Assembly (NCBI RefSeq): GCF_013377085.1
Contig: NZ_JACAAX010000002.1
Coordinates: 1 to 64,000 of the forward strand
Direction: 5' to 3'
Length of the DNA: 64,000 nt
Source: Rhodoplanes sp.
GTDB lineage: Bacteria; Pseudomonadota; Alphaproteobacteria; Rhizobiales; Xanthobacteraceae
This document shows positions 36,192-44,808 of the stretch, one piece after another. The notes under the pieces were generated by a model, which saw only the letters and a list, made by a program, of their open reading frames with translations, was not told the origin of the DNA and made no database searches. The translations under genes and the position numbers were made by a program. Positions within the stretch are counted from its first letter, which is position 1. Every line of letters starts with the position of its first letter.

Positions 36192-36348
36192 CCTCATGGT
36201 GAGGAGCGCGTCTCGAACCATGTGGCCCCGCCACAGATCGACCCTGGTCGATCTGTGCCTGAAGAGTGCGAAGTCGAGCCAACTCGACTTCGGGGGCCGC
36301 CCTCGCCCTTCGAGACGCCCGCTGCGCGGGCTTCTCAGGGTGAGGGCG
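36192..36348. repeat. Dispersed intergenic repeat, family D (CCTCATGGTGAGGAGC)
   Basis: Starts CCTCATGGTGAGGAGCGCG and CGTCTCGAACCATG and ends with CCTTCGAGACGCCCGCTGCG and CTTCTCAGGGTGAGGG; the CGTCTCGAA / TTCGAGACG arms pair. A second copy is at 51563-51694. Here it also carries an inner pair around ACAGATCGACC / GGTCGATCTGT. It separates the molybdenum hydroxylase and CobW genes. Confidence 0.8.
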
Positions 36349-36372
36349 GATCAACTGCCGGCACAGTGCGTG

Positions 36373-38655
36373 TCACGCCGCCTGCTCGCCCGCCTTCTCG
36401 GCGAGTGCGGCCAGAATCTGCTCGGGCGTGATCGGGTAGTGGCGGAAGCGCACGCCGATCGCGTCGTGGATGGCGTTGGCGATGGCCGGGCCGATGGCGA
36501 TGATCGGATCCTCGCCCACCCCCTTGGCGCCGAACGGGCCGCCGTCGGAGGGCGCCGTCTCCAGGATGATGGTGCGGATCGGCGGCATGTCCATGGCGAG
36601 CGGCATCTTGTAGTCGACGAAGCTCGCGTTGAGCGACCGTCCGTCCTTCGGGTCGATCACATAGTCCTCGGAGAGCGTGTGGCCGATGCCCTGCTGGATG
36701 CCGCCCTCGATCTGGCCGGCGGCGGCGATCGGATGGATCACCTTGCCGATCTCGTGCACGGGCACGACCTGCAGCACGCTGACCTGGCCGGTCTCGGTGT
36801 CGACCTCGACTTCGACGAAATGCGCCCCGAACGAATAGGCCTTGGTCGGGTGGTAGCTGCCTTCGCCCAGGAGCTGCGGCGCCGGGATGCCCCGCTCGGC
36901 CGCGATCGCCTCGCGCACCGTCAGTCTCATGCCGGGCACGCCGCGCACCGTGATGACGCTGTCCTGGACCTCCAGATCCGCGGCCGACACTTCGAGCTTG
37001 TCGGCGGCGCGGGCCAGCACCTTGGCCTTCACCTGGGCGGCCGCCATCTGGCAGGCGCGGCCGGCCATGAAGGTGGTGTGGCTGGCGAAGGCGCCGATGT
37101 CCCACGGCACCACGTCGGTGTCGCCGTGCACCACGGCGACGTCCTCGAACCTGACGCCGAGCTCTTCGGCCGTGATCTGGGCCAGCGCCGTGTGGGCGCC
37201 GGTGCCGAGGCCCGTCGTGCCGGTCAGCAGCGTCACCGAGCCGTCCTCGTTCATGCGGACGACGGCGTTGCCCTGCTCCTTGATGCCCGGATAGGCCGAG
37301 GAGCCGTGCATCTCGCAGCCCATGCCCCAGCCGCGCTTCAGGCGCCCGGTCTGCGGCGCCCGTCCGCGGGCCCGACGCGTCGCCCAGCCCGTTTCCATGA
37401 TGCCGCGGCGGATGCAGTCCTCCAGACCGTGGCCGGTGAGCGGATGGTTCGAGGGCGCGATATCGCCCTCGCGCACGGCGTTCTTCAGCTTCAGCTCGGC
37501 CGGATCGATGCCGAGCGTCTCGGCCACCTCGTCCATCTGGATGTCGAGCGCGTAATAGGACTGCACGACGCCATAGCCCCGGAAGGCGCCGGCGATCGGC
37601 GTGTTGGTGTAGACGCAGCGGCCTTCCAACCGCACGTTCTCGCAGCGATAGAGCGAGGTGAGCGAGGCGGTGGCCACCGCCGTGACGCCCGGCCCGTGCG
37701 ACCCGTAGGCGCCGCTGTTGAACACGATCTTTGCTTCGCGCGCCGTGATGGTGCCGTCGCGCTTGAAGCCCTGCCGCAACCAGATGGTGCCGGGGTGGCG
37801 CGTGCGGCCGCCCAGAAACGTCTCCTTGCGGGTGAACTCCATGCGCACGGGGCGCCGGGTCCGCTGGGCGAGGAGCGCGCAGAGAAATTCGTGCTGGAAG
37901 AGGTCCTGCTTGGCGCCGAAGCCGCCGCCCATATGGTCGACCAGCACCCGCACCTTGTTGAGCGGCAGGCCCAGCACCTCGGCGAGCGTGCCGCGCACCA
38001 TGAAGGGGCTCTGGGTCGAGGTCCAGATGGTGAGCTTTCCCAACGGATCCCATTGGCAGAGGCAGACGTTCGGCTCCATGTAGGCCGGCGTCGGCCGGCC
38101 CATGCCGTACTCGCCCTCGATGATCAGCTCCGCCTCGGCGAAGCCTTTTTCCACGTCGCCGCGTTTGATCAGGAACGGGTCGAGCACCAAGTTGCCGCCG
38201 GGACCGACGTCGTGGATTTTTGGCGCGGCCGGCGCCAGTGCCTCATCCACCGTGAAGACCGCCGGCAAGGGCTCGTAGTCGACCGTGATCAGCTCGCAGG
38301 CCAGCTCGGCGATCTCCTCGCTGGTCGCGGCGACGGCGGCGACGCCCTCGCCCCAGTAGCGCACCTTGGTGTCGAGGATGTACTGGTCCTGGGTCACCGA
38401 GGCGGAGCGCGGATGCGGCGAGCCGTAGTGCAGCACGCGCGGCACGTCCGCGTGAGTGAGGATCGCCTTGACGCCGGGCAGCGCCAGCGCCTTGCTCACG
38501 TCGATCGACGCGATCCGCGCATGCGCGACGGTCGAGCGCTTCATCCTGCCGAACAGCATGCCGGGCAGGACGACGTCGCCCGCATAGACGGCACCGCCCG
38601 TCACCTTGCCGAGCGTGTCGGTGCGCTTGACGCTCTTGCCGATCACCGATGTCAT
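36373..38655 (-). CDS. Xanthine dehydrogenase family molybdopterin-binding subunit
   Basis: A 760-residue large subunit of a molybdenum hydroxylase. The N-terminal a/b-hammerhead (GKSVKRTDTLGKVTGGAVYAGDV) is followed by MoCo domains with DHMGGGFGAKQDLFQHE, FRGYGVVQSYYALDIQMDE and the C-terminal GAKGVGEDPIIAIGPAIANAIHDA block, which contains the active-site Glu of the family. These enzymes hydroxylate N-heterocycles, aldehydes or, as 4-hydroxybenzoyl-CoA reductase, dehydroxylate aromatics. Its FAD and 2Fe-2S partners are at 40497 and 39988, separated from it by a binding-protein gene. Substrate unknown. Confidence 0.92.
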   Translation of the reverse strand: MTSVIGKSVKRTDTLGKVTGGAVYAGDVVLPGMLFGRMKRSTVAHARIASIDVSKALALPGVKAILTHADVPRVLHYGSPHPRSASVTQDQYILDTKVRYWGEGVAAVAATSEEIAELACELITVDYEPLPAVFTVDEALAPAAPKIHDVGPGGNLVLDPFLIKRGDVEKGFAEAELIIEGEYGMGRPTPAYMEPNVCLCQWDPLGKLTIWTSTQSPFMVRGTLAEVLGLPLNKVRVLVDHMGGGFGAKQDLFQHEFLCALLAQRTRRPVRMEFTRKETFLGGRTRHPGTIWLRQGFKRDGTITAREAKIVFNSGAYGSHGPGVTAVATASLTSLYRCENVRLEGRCVYTNTPIAGAFRGYGVVQSYYALDIQMDEVAETLGIDPAELKLKNAVREGDIAPSNHPLTGHGLEDCIRRGIMETGWATRRARGRAPQTGRLKRGWGMGCEMHGSSAYPGIKEQGNAVVRMNEDGSVTLLTGTTGLGTGAHTALAQITAEELGVRFEDVAVVHGDTDVVPWDIGAFASHTTFMAGRACQMAAAQVKAKVLARAADKLEVSAADLEVQDSVITVRGVPGMRLTVREAIAAERGIPAPQLLGEGSYHPTKAYSFGAHFVEVEVDTETGQVSVLQVVPVHEIGKVIHPIAAAGQIEGGIQQGIGHTLSEDYVIDPKDGRSLNASFVDYKMPLAMDMPPIRTIILETAPSDGGPFGAKGVGEDPIIAIGPAIANAIHDAIGVRFRHYPITPEQILAALAEKAGEQAA

Positions 38656-38672
38656 CGCCGCGCTACCCCTGT

Positions 38673-38757
38673 GTCATGGCCGGGCTCGTCCCGGCCATCC
38701 ACGCTCTTCTGCGATCCTGACAAGACGTGGATGCCCGGCACGAGGCCGGGCATGACG
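38673..38757. repeat. Dispersed intergenic repeat, family E (GTCATGGCCGGGC)
   Basis: GTCATGGCCGGGCTCGTCC and CGGCCATCCACG are mirrored by CGTGGATGCCCGGC and CGAGGCCGGGCATGACG. A partial copy is at 44729-44758. It lies between the binding-protein stop and the start of the molybdopterin subunit. Confidence 0.78.
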
Positions 38758-38782
38758 AGTCAGAATGTGACGCTCTCGTGCC

Positions 38783-39796
38783 TCACAGCTTGCGGTCCGC
38801 CGCCGGCGGCAGGAACTGGTTGGTGAACACGTCGGCGGCCTTCGCCTTGTTCTTGTACTCGTAGGTGACGCCGATCTGCTCGATCGACTTGGCCAGCCGC
38901 GCCGGATCGACGTCGCCGACGCCGTTCTGCTTCACCCAGGGGGTGACGATGTGCTCGCGCAGCACCAGCTCGAGCCGCTCCAGCTCGGTCTTCTCGTCGC
39001 CGATCTCGTAGCGCTTCATCACCGACTTCACCGCCGCCTTGGGATCCTTCACGGTGTCCTGCAGGCCCTTGATGGTGGCGCGCACGAAACCGCGCACCGC
39101 CTCCGGATTGCTCTTGAGGAAGTCCGGATTGACGATGATGCCGTTGCCGTAGAGCGACAGCCCGTAGTCCGACATCACCAGCATCTTGATCTCGTCGGCC
39201 GGGATGCCCTTCTGCAGAAGATTGAAGTGCATCGAGAACGTGAAGCCCGTGATGGCATCGACCTTGCCGTCGGCCAGCATCGGCTCGCGCACCGGGAAGC
39301 CGACATTCTCGATCTTCACCTTCGACTCGTCGATGCCGTTGGCCTGGACGAAGGCCTTCCACTGCGCGAAGGCGCCGTCGGCCGCCGGCGCGCCGAGCAC
39401 GCGACCCTCGAGGTCCTTCGGCTTGGTGATGCCGGTCTTCTTCAGCGTGCCGATCGCGAAGGGCGGCCGGTCGTACAGCATCATCACGACCTTGATGTCC
39501 TTGTCGGGATTCTGGTCGCGGAAGCGGACGACGGAGTTGAGGTCGAAGAAGCCGACCTGATGGGTGCCGACAGCGACGCGCGGAATGCCCGAGACCGAGC
39601 CGGCGCCGGTGTCGATGGTGACGTTGAGGCCCTCGGCCTTGTAGTAGCCCTTGTCGATGGCGACGAAATACGGCGCCGTCGGCCCCTCGAACTTCCAGTC
39701 GAGGGCGAACTTGATGTCGGTCTCGGCGACCGCGGGCGCCGCAACAAAGGCGACGAGCATCGCGGCGAACGCAGCGGTCAGTGCGGATTTCGTCAT
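38783..39796 (-). CDS. ABC transporter substrate-binding protein, NMT1/THI5-like
   Basis: A 337-residue periplasmic protein with a cleavable signal (residues 1-24, ending APAVA). The mature start DIKFALDWKFEGPTAPYFVAIDKGYYKAEGL is the NMT1/THI5 pattern of pyrimidine, riboflavin and related ligand-binding proteins, with DTGAGSVSG next. No permease or ATPase accompanies it; other NMT1-type transporter sets are at 30.8 and 52.5 kb. Its place between the iron-sulfur and molybdenum subunits suggests it captures the hydroxylase substrate, possibly an N-heterocycle. Confidence 0.92.
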   Translation of the reverse strand: MTKSALTAAFAAMLVAFVAAPAVAETDIKFALDWKFEGPTAPYFVAIDKGYYKAEGLNVTIDTGAGSVSGIPRVAVGTHQVGFFDLNSVVRFRDQNPDKDIKVVMMLYDRPPFAIGTLKKTGITKPKDLEGRVLGAPAADGAFAQWKAFVQANGIDESKVKIENVGFPVREPMLADGKVDAITGFTFSMHFNLLQKGIPADEIKMLVMSDYGLSLYGNGIIVNPDFLKSNPEAVRGFVRATIKGLQDTVKDPKAAVKSVMKRYEIGDEKTELERLELVLREHIVTPWVKQNGVGDVDPARLAKSIEQIGVTYEYKNKAKAADVFTNQFLPPAADRKL

Positions 39797-39888
39797 GTCT
39801 CACGCTCCCGTGGATCCCGACTGGGATCGGATGTGGGAAATTCAGGCAAGCGACATGCCATCAACTCGCGTCGGACGGCACTCCCGAA

Positions 39889-39963
39889 CCGCTCGTCCCC
39901 GCGAAAGCGGGGACCCAGCACCATCGCGAAAGACTGGATTCCCGCTTGCGCGGGAATGAGCGG
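39889..39963. repeat. Dispersed intergenic repeat, family F (CCGCTCGTCCCCGCGAAAGCGG)
   Basis: CCGCTCGTCCCCGCGAAAGC and GGGGACCCAG, then CTGGATTCCCGCTTGCGC and GGGAATGAGCGG. Each half is a hairpin and the two halves pair. The other copy, in opposite orientation, is at 50259-50337. It occupies the gap between the 2Fe-2S subunit stop and the binding-protein start. Confidence 0.82.
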
Positions 39964-39987
39964 AGCACGAGGCGACGGCCATCGCCA

Positions 39988-40500
39988 TCACTCCCGCGGC
40001 TGGCCGGCCGCGGCCATCTGCCGCGCTGTCGCGCGGATCGCCTCGACGATCTTGGTGTAGCCGGTGCAGCGGCAGATGTTTCCGGCCAGGCCGAAGCGGA
40101 TCTCGTCCTCGGTCGGGTCGGGATTGCGGTCGAGCAGCGCCTTGGCCATGACGATGATGCCCGGCGTGCAGAAGCCGCATTGCGAGGCGCCCAGCGCCAT
40201 GAAGCTCTCTTGCAGCGGATGCAGGCGGTCCGGCTCGGGCGCGATGCCTTCGATGGTCGTCACGGCGCGGCCGTCGACCTCGACGGCCAGCACCAGGCAG
40301 GCGTTCACGGGCTCGCCGTCCAAGAGCACCGTGCAGGCGCCGCAGTCGCCGACGTCGCAGCCCTTCTTGGTGCCGGTGAGGCCCGCCTCGTTGCGCAGCA
40401 CGTCGAGCAGCGTGCGGAACGGCGCGACCGCCAGGTCGCGCGCCTCGCCGTTGATCGTGATGGTGACGGGCATGGCCACGGTCGTGATCGGCGCGGTCAT
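39988..40500 (-). CDS. 2Fe-2S binding subunit of xanthine dehydrogenase family
   Basis: A 170-residue small subunit with two iron-sulfur centres: the plant-ferredoxin-type motif GCDVGDCGACTVLLDGEPVNAC and the helical-domain motif SQCGFCTPG with NICRCTGY. It passes electrons from the molybdenum site to FAD. Its ATG at 40500 overlaps the FAD-subunit stop by four bases (ATGA); a second in-frame ATG at 40476 is possible. Confidence 0.94.
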   Translation of the reverse strand: MTAPITTVAMPVTITINGEARDLAVAPFRTLLDVLRNEAGLTGTKKGCDVGDCGACTVLLDGEPVNACLVLAVEVDGRAVTTIEGIAPEPDRLHPLQESFMALGASQCGFCTPGIIVMAKALLDRNPDPTEDEIRFGLAGNICRCTGYTKIVEAIRATARQMAAAGQPRE

Positions 40501-41360
40501 CGGGTGCGCTCCCAGGCTGCCGCGACGGCGCGGCGGGTCAGCACGTCGACCATGGCGCGGCGATAGTCGGCGCTCGCCCGCACATTGCTGATCGGCCGGG
40601 ACTCGCCCCGTGCTGCGCATCCTGCGGCGGCAATCGTCGTCTCGTCCGGCGTGGAGCCTTCGAGCAAAACCTCGGCGGCGCGCGCCCGGATCGGCGTCGG
40701 CGCCACGGCGCCGAGCACGATGCGCACGTCGCGGCAGACGCCGCCGTCACGCCGCAGCGCCACTGCGACCCCGACGGTCGCCAGCTCCATGGCCTTGCGG
40801 CGACCGTGCTTGATGTAGTCGGAGCCGGCCTGCTCGGGCTGCGGCGGCAGCACCAGGGCGGTGACGATCTCGCCGTCGGCGAGCGCGGTCTTGCCCGGTC
40901 CGGTGAAGAAGCTCTCCAGCGCGATGCTGCGCGGCCCCGACGGCCCGACCATCTCGATCCGCCCGCCATAGGCGATCAGCGGCGGCAGCGTGTCGGCGGA
41001 GGGCGAGGCGCGGCAGACATTGCCGGCGATGGTGGCGCGGGTGCGGATCTGGATCGAGCCGATGTCTCGCGCGGCCTGGGCGAGTGCCGGATAGAGCTTT
41101 TGCACTTCGGCCGAGGTCTCGATCGTCCGCACCGTGACCAGCGCACCGATGCGCAGGCCGGTCGCGGCGTCGCAGGTGAGATCCGCGAGGCCGGGGATCT
41201 TCTTCAGGTTGATGACGGCGGCCGGCCGGCGAATCTGCTCCTTGATCTCGACCAGCAGGTCGGTGCCGCCCGCCATCAGGTCGGCCGTGCGGCCGTGCCG
41301 GGCGAGCAGCGCCACCGTCTCGTCGAGCGTCGTCGGTTCGAAATATGCGAACGGATGCAT
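40497..41360 (-). CDS. FAD-binding subunit of xanthine dehydrogenase family
   Basis: A 287-residue medium subunit. The FAD motifs are LMAGGTDLLVEIK and RTRATIAGNVCRASPSADTLPPLIAYG, followed by the CO-dehydrogenase flavoprotein C-terminal domain (IVTALVLPP, ELATVGVAVALRRDG). No 4Fe-4S insertion such as that of Thauera 4-hydroxybenzoyl-CoA reductase is visible. The ATG at 41360 gives MHPFAYFEPTTLDE, the normal start. It lies 60 bases downstream of the amidohydrolase gene on the same strand. Confidence 0.93.
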   Translation of the reverse strand: MHPFAYFEPTTLDETVALLARHGRTADLMAGGTDLLVEIKEQIRRPAAVINLKKIPGLADLTCDAATGLRIGALVTVRTIETSAEVQKLYPALAQAARDIGSIQIRTRATIAGNVCRASPSADTLPPLIAYGGRIEMVGPSGPRSIALESFFTGPGKTALADGEIVTALVLPPQPEQAGSDYIKHGRRKAMELATVGVAVALRRDGGVCRDVRIVLGAVAPTPIRARAAEVLLEGSTPDETTIAAAGCAARGESRPISNVRASADYRRAMVDVLTRRAVAAAWERTR

Positions 41361-41420
41361 GGCCACCGTGCCAAAGCGGGACGGCGGGCGCGGCACCGGC
41401 CGCACCCGCTGTCGAACAAA

Positions 41421-42350
41421 TCAGGCCGGAACCTTCGGCTCGACCATGGCGTAGGTGTCCTTGAGGCGCGCCAAGGCCTCGTCCTGGGTGCGGGGCGGCG
41501 GCGTCGTCGGGATGCCGCAGATCCGGGCGATGTTGTTGCCCATGTAGTCCTCGAGCCCGTCCTCGTCGAGTTTCATGCCGTGCGGCGGCGGCGAGCACAG
41601 CACCTCCAGCTCGCGCAGCCACATGCCGGGCTCGTTCGGCGGCGAGTCGGTGCCGAACACGATCTTGTGCCGCGGCAGCTCCTTGGCGAACTCGACGATG
41701 CGCGACTGGAAGCACCAGCCCGACTCGCAAACGACGTTCGGCGTGTCCATCGCCATCCAGAACGCCTCGAACGAGTAGTTGCCGCCCGTCTGGATGCCGA
41801 AATGGCCGATGATGAAGTTCACCATCGGGAACTCGCGGATGATCGGATAGAACATGGTCGGGATCGTGTACGGGCCATCGCCCGTGTGGATCAGCACCAC
41901 GACGCCGAGCTCGGCGCACTTCTTCATCGCGGGCCTGAGCCAGTCGAGCGCGCGGTCGGGCCGGTAGCCGTGCATGTTGGCGTGCAGCTTCAGCATCTTG
42001 AAGCCGTACTCCTTGACGTGGAACTCGAGCTCGGCGGCGCCGTTCTCCGGCCCCCAGCGCGGATTGAAGCAGAAGTTGCCGATGAACCGATCCGGGTACT
42101 TTTGGCACAGATCGGCGATGTACTTCATGTAGTCGCGGATGCCCTCGCGACCCATGCGGTTGCCGTCGCGATAGCCGGTGTTGCCGGGCGGCGGCTGGAT
42201 GAAGCCCATGTCGATCCGGCGCGGCTTGCCGTTGATCATGTAGGGGCCGTCCATCATCTTCAGCAGGCGCTCGCCCGTGAAGGGCGTGCCGGTGTGGCGC
42301 CACGCCTCGTCGACCAGATTGGTGGGATGCAGGTGGGTGTCGATGATCAT
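41421..42350 (-). CDS. Amidohydrolase 2 / ACMSD-like metal-dependent hydrolase, copy 1
   Basis: A 309-residue TIM-barrel protein beginning MIIDTHLHPT, the DxHxH-type metal motif of amidohydrolase 2 decarboxylases and hydrolases. Later blocks are LIHTGDGPYTIPTMF, IGHFGIQTGGNYSFE, the catalytic VFGTDSPPNEPGMW with the metal Asp, and YMGNNIARICGI. Members include ACMSD and gamma-resorcylate decarboxylase. It is closely similar to the next gene over its whole length (both have GERLLKMMDGPY and NGKPRRID), a tandem duplication; here all HxH ligands are kept. Confidence 0.88.
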   Translation of the reverse strand: MIIDTHLHPTNLVDEAWRHTGTPFTGERLLKMMDGPYMINGKPRRIDMGFIQPPPGNTGYRDGNRMGREGIRDYMKYIADLCQKYPDRFIGNFCFNPRWGPENGAAELEFHVKEYGFKMLKLHANMHGYRPDRALDWLRPAMKKCAELGVVVLIHTGDGPYTIPTMFYPIIREFPMVNFIIGHFGIQTGGNYSFEAFWMAMDTPNVVCESGWCFQSRIVEFAKELPRHKIVFGTDSPPNEPGMWLRELEVLCSPPPHGMKLDEDGLEDYMGNNIARICGIPTTPPPRTQDEALARLKDTYAMVEPKVPA

Positions 42351-42369
42351 CGGCTCTCTCCGGAATTCG

Positions 42370-43293
42370 TCAGGCCGCGACGCGCTTGGCGCAGGCGGCG
42401 AGATAGGCTTCCGCCTCCTCGCGCGTGCGCGGCGGCGCGGTCGGCTCGAGCCCGATCATCCGGGCGGTGTTGTTGCCGAAATAGTCCTCGAGCGTGTCCT
42501 CGTCGAGGTTCATGCCCTGCGGCGGCTCCATGCACAGCACCTCGAGCAGGCGCAGCCACATGCCGGGCTCGTTGGGCGGCGTGTCGGTGCCGAACAGGAT
42601 CTTGTGCTTGGGCAGATCCTTGGCGAACTCGACGATGCGCGACTGCAGGCACCAGCCGGATTCGCAAAAGACGTTCTCGTTGTCCATCGCGAGCTGGAAC
42701 GGCTCGAACGTGTAGACGCCGCCGGTCTGAACGCCGAAATGCGCCATGATGAAGTTCACGGTGGGGAACGCGTAGATCATCGGCGTCCACTCGTTCGGGA
42801 TCGAGTAGGGGCCGTCGCCGACATGCAGCTTCACCAGCACGCCGAGATCGGCGCATTTCTGCAGCGCCGGGCGCAGCCAATCGCCGGCACGGTCCGGCCG
42901 GTAGCAGTGCATGTTCGCCTGGAACTGCACCATCTTGAAGCCGTACTCCTTGACGTACCGCTCGATCGCCTCGACGCCGTTCTTGACGCCGTAGCGCGGA
43001 TTGTAGACGAAGCAGCCGATGAAGCGGTCCGGGTACTTCCGAACCAGCTCGAGCGTGTACGCCATGTACTCGTCGATGCCCTCGCGCCCGGCCTTTTCGA
43101 GCACGCCGTCCGTGTAGAGGGTGTTGCCCTGCGGCGGCTGGATGAAGGCCTTGTCGATGCGGCGCGGCTTGCCGTTCACCCAGTAGGGCCCGTCCATCAT
43201 CTTCAGCAGACGCTCGCCCGTGAACGGCTCGCCGTCGTGCCGCCAGGCGAGGTCGACGACCTTCGTCGGATAGCAGCTTATGTCGATAATCAT
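42370..43293 (-). CDS. Amidohydrolase 2 / ACMSD-like metal-dependent hydrolase, copy 2
   Basis: A 307-residue paralogue of the preceding entry, 19 bases upstream on the same strand. It starts MIIDISCYPT, so the canonical DTHLH metal pair of its twin is replaced by DISCY; the rest is kept (KLHVGDGPYSIPNEW, MAHFGVQTGGVYTFE, LFGTDTPPNEPGMW, FGNNTARMIG). Loss of both first-strand histidines suggests altered metal binding or a non-catalytic partner, perhaps forming a heteromer with copy 1. First gene of the minus-strand block that ends at the CobW gene. Confidence 0.85.
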   Translation of the reverse strand: MIIDISCYPTKVVDLAWRHDGEPFTGERLLKMMDGPYWVNGKPRRIDKAFIQPPQGNTLYTDGVLEKAGREGIDEYMAYTLELVRKYPDRFIGCFVYNPRYGVKNGVEAIERYVKEYGFKMVQFQANMHCYRPDRAGDWLRPALQKCADLGVLVKLHVGDGPYSIPNEWTPMIYAFPTVNFIMAHFGVQTGGVYTFEPFQLAMDNENVFCESGWCLQSRIVEFAKDLPKHKILFGTDTPPNEPGMWLRLLEVLCMEPPQGMNLDEDTLEDYFGNNTARMIGLEPTAPPRTREEAEAYLAACAKRVAA

Positions 43294-44327
43294 GAGATCG
43301 CTCCTGGCAGTACGGAGGGTCGCAGAGGGAACGGGCACGCGGGCGGCACGGCGAGACACGGCGCGGCGTTCCCCAGAACGCCGGACGCATGCGCCACGAC
43401 ACGGCGCTTCAGACGACGAGACACCCGGATGGTCGGCACGGTGGACGTCCGGTCAGAATCGGAAAGTGACGATCGCGAGTGACGATGCTGTCAGCAATCT
43501 CCGACCGAACCAAGACCGCGTCGCGACACTGTTGAGAGAACAGACCCGCACGGGCGCAGAAGAGTTCGGCTGACCGCTTCTACCGACGTGCCGGTTGCAT
43601 AGACGATCCCCCCCGAGCGGTCAAGAACGCCGCCGGGACACGATTCCGCACGCGAGAGAGTCGGCCGGCGATGCTGGTGCGCGCCCGCATCGGGCCACCA
43701 GCAATCGATGCGCCGGTGTGACCGTGGGTTCTGTCTTCGTGTGAACGCGGCGGCTCGGCGCAGTGCCGAGCCAACTGACACGCCTGTGCGACGTGAGACT
43801 CCCTCACGCCCGTCGACGCGTGATCGTGACACGTTTGTGTTGATCGGCCTCGGTGGTCTCACGGATACCGATTGCCAGATGATTGCTGTATCTCGACGCT
43901 CGGCAGGATGTTTTCTTAGGCCTGCTGATTATTTGTGCAGAGATGAAGTGAATTTGTGCGTCGCGGCATGATGGTTGCGACGCAACGCGGTCGGAGAGAC
44001 CGCGGGACGATCGGTTCCGAGGGCGAGCGCGGTCCGGATGCGGATCGCCCGAGCCGCAGTCGAGCAGACGCGCGATCGATTGGTTGTTGCGCCAGGCGAG
44101 ACGAGGCGGCAGCGGACCGGCCGGACCAGCAGGGCAAGAAGCCGGACCCCTGCGACGGTGATGCCGGACGAGCCACGCGCGTTGCGCCGCTCCCCGTCAC
44201 CGCTCCGGGCCTCGGGCCATAGTGGCCCGGCCACGGCGACTTGTGTCAGGGGCGGCTCCCGCCGCGGGTGGCGGCGATCCGACCGGTTCGGCCCAGGGCC
44301 GCGCCGAATGCCGACATAGGAGGAAAC
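43294..44327. other. One-kilobase region without a convincing gene
   Basis: Open frames in both directions have Arg/Ser-rich composition, no ribosome-binding sites and no family resemblance. The GTGACGAT octamer is repeated at 43466-43473 and 43479-43486. GC content dips around 43840-43970. Four perfect hairpins lie between 43672 and 44004 (separate entry). It must hold the promoters of the amidohydrolase block and, at its end, of the small gene at 44328. Confidence 0.5.
43672..44004. ncRNA. Hairpin-rich stretch, possible structured RNA
   Basis: Four perfect stems occur in 333 bases: 43672-43703 (TGCTGGTG and CACCAGCA, continuing after a three-base bulge into GCCCG-CAT-CGGGC); 43752-43772 (GGCTCGGC-GCAGT-GCCGAGCC); 43792-43808 (CGTGAG-ACTCC-CTCACG); 43986-44004 (CGCGGTC-GGAGA-GACCGCG). 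Loops are short, as in real RNA stems. I do not recognise RNase P, SRP, tmRNA or 6S RNA. Strand and transcription are unknown; chance pairing in GC-rich sequence is possible. Confidence 0.3.
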
Positions 44328-44615
44328 GTGGACCATCTTCGACCGAATTATCTGCGCGACGTCGCCTACATCTCCCGTGACTGGATCGAGCGCCACGGGC
44401 TGCATCCGGCCGTGGGAGTCGCCATCGAGGTCGCCGCCGAGATCGAGCTTCCCGAGGACCGCTCGCCGAGCCAGATCGTCGAGGCGCCGACCGACGAGGA
44501 ACGCGCCATCATCGAGCGCCTGGTGCGCTCCTACATCGCCAGCGGCGTGTTCCCGCCGTCCGAGGACAACACTTACGGCTTCGCCGAGTTCGAGTTCACG
44601 GTCGATCTGAGCTGA
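44328..44615 (+). CDS. Small conserved-looking hypothetical protein
   Basis: A 95-residue acidic soluble protein. The GTG start is set by an ideal AGGAGG five bases upstream, the strongest ribosome-binding site seen near a small gene here. The text is rich in Glu and Ile and looks like a compact helical domain (YISRDWIERHG, VAAEIELPED, DEERAIIERLVRSYIASG) with an aromatic C-terminus (YGFAEFEFTVDLS). No family is recognised. It follows the hairpin-rich region and is convergent with the UbiD gene. Confidence 0.75.
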   Translation: MDHLRPNYLRDVAYISRDWIERHGLHPAVGVAIEVAAEIELPEDRSPSQIVEAPTDEERAIIERLVRSYIASGVFPPSEDNTYGFAEFEFTVDLS

Positions 44616-44728
44616 TCGTCCGCGCACCGTCACGCCGCGAAGGCCGCGCAATCCGCGCGGCCGTCGAAGGCGGTGATGTCGTCAAATCCAGTGAGCGCCG
44701 ACGACAGCCGTGAGCATCGCGTCTCGTG

Positions 44729-44758
44729 GTCATGGCCGGGCAAGTCCCGGCCATACGC
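44729..44758. repeat. Partial family E repeat
   Basis: GGTCATGGCCGGGCAAGTCC and CGGCCATACG match one half of the family E element at 38673; the mirrored half is missing. It lies just before a family A copy in the 348-base gap between the small gene and the UbiD gene. Confidence 0.6.
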
Positions 44759-44808
44759 GTTTTTGGCGTTTGCCGCGTCTCATCCAATATCCGGCCGATC
44801 ACCTCGGT

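Noticed and set aside
43491-44319. Several open frames of 60-240 codons in the 43.3-44.3 kb gap
   Set aside because: Frames on both strands overlap, are rich in Arg and Ser, lack ribosome-binding sites and show no domain text; typical chance frames in GC-rich DNA.
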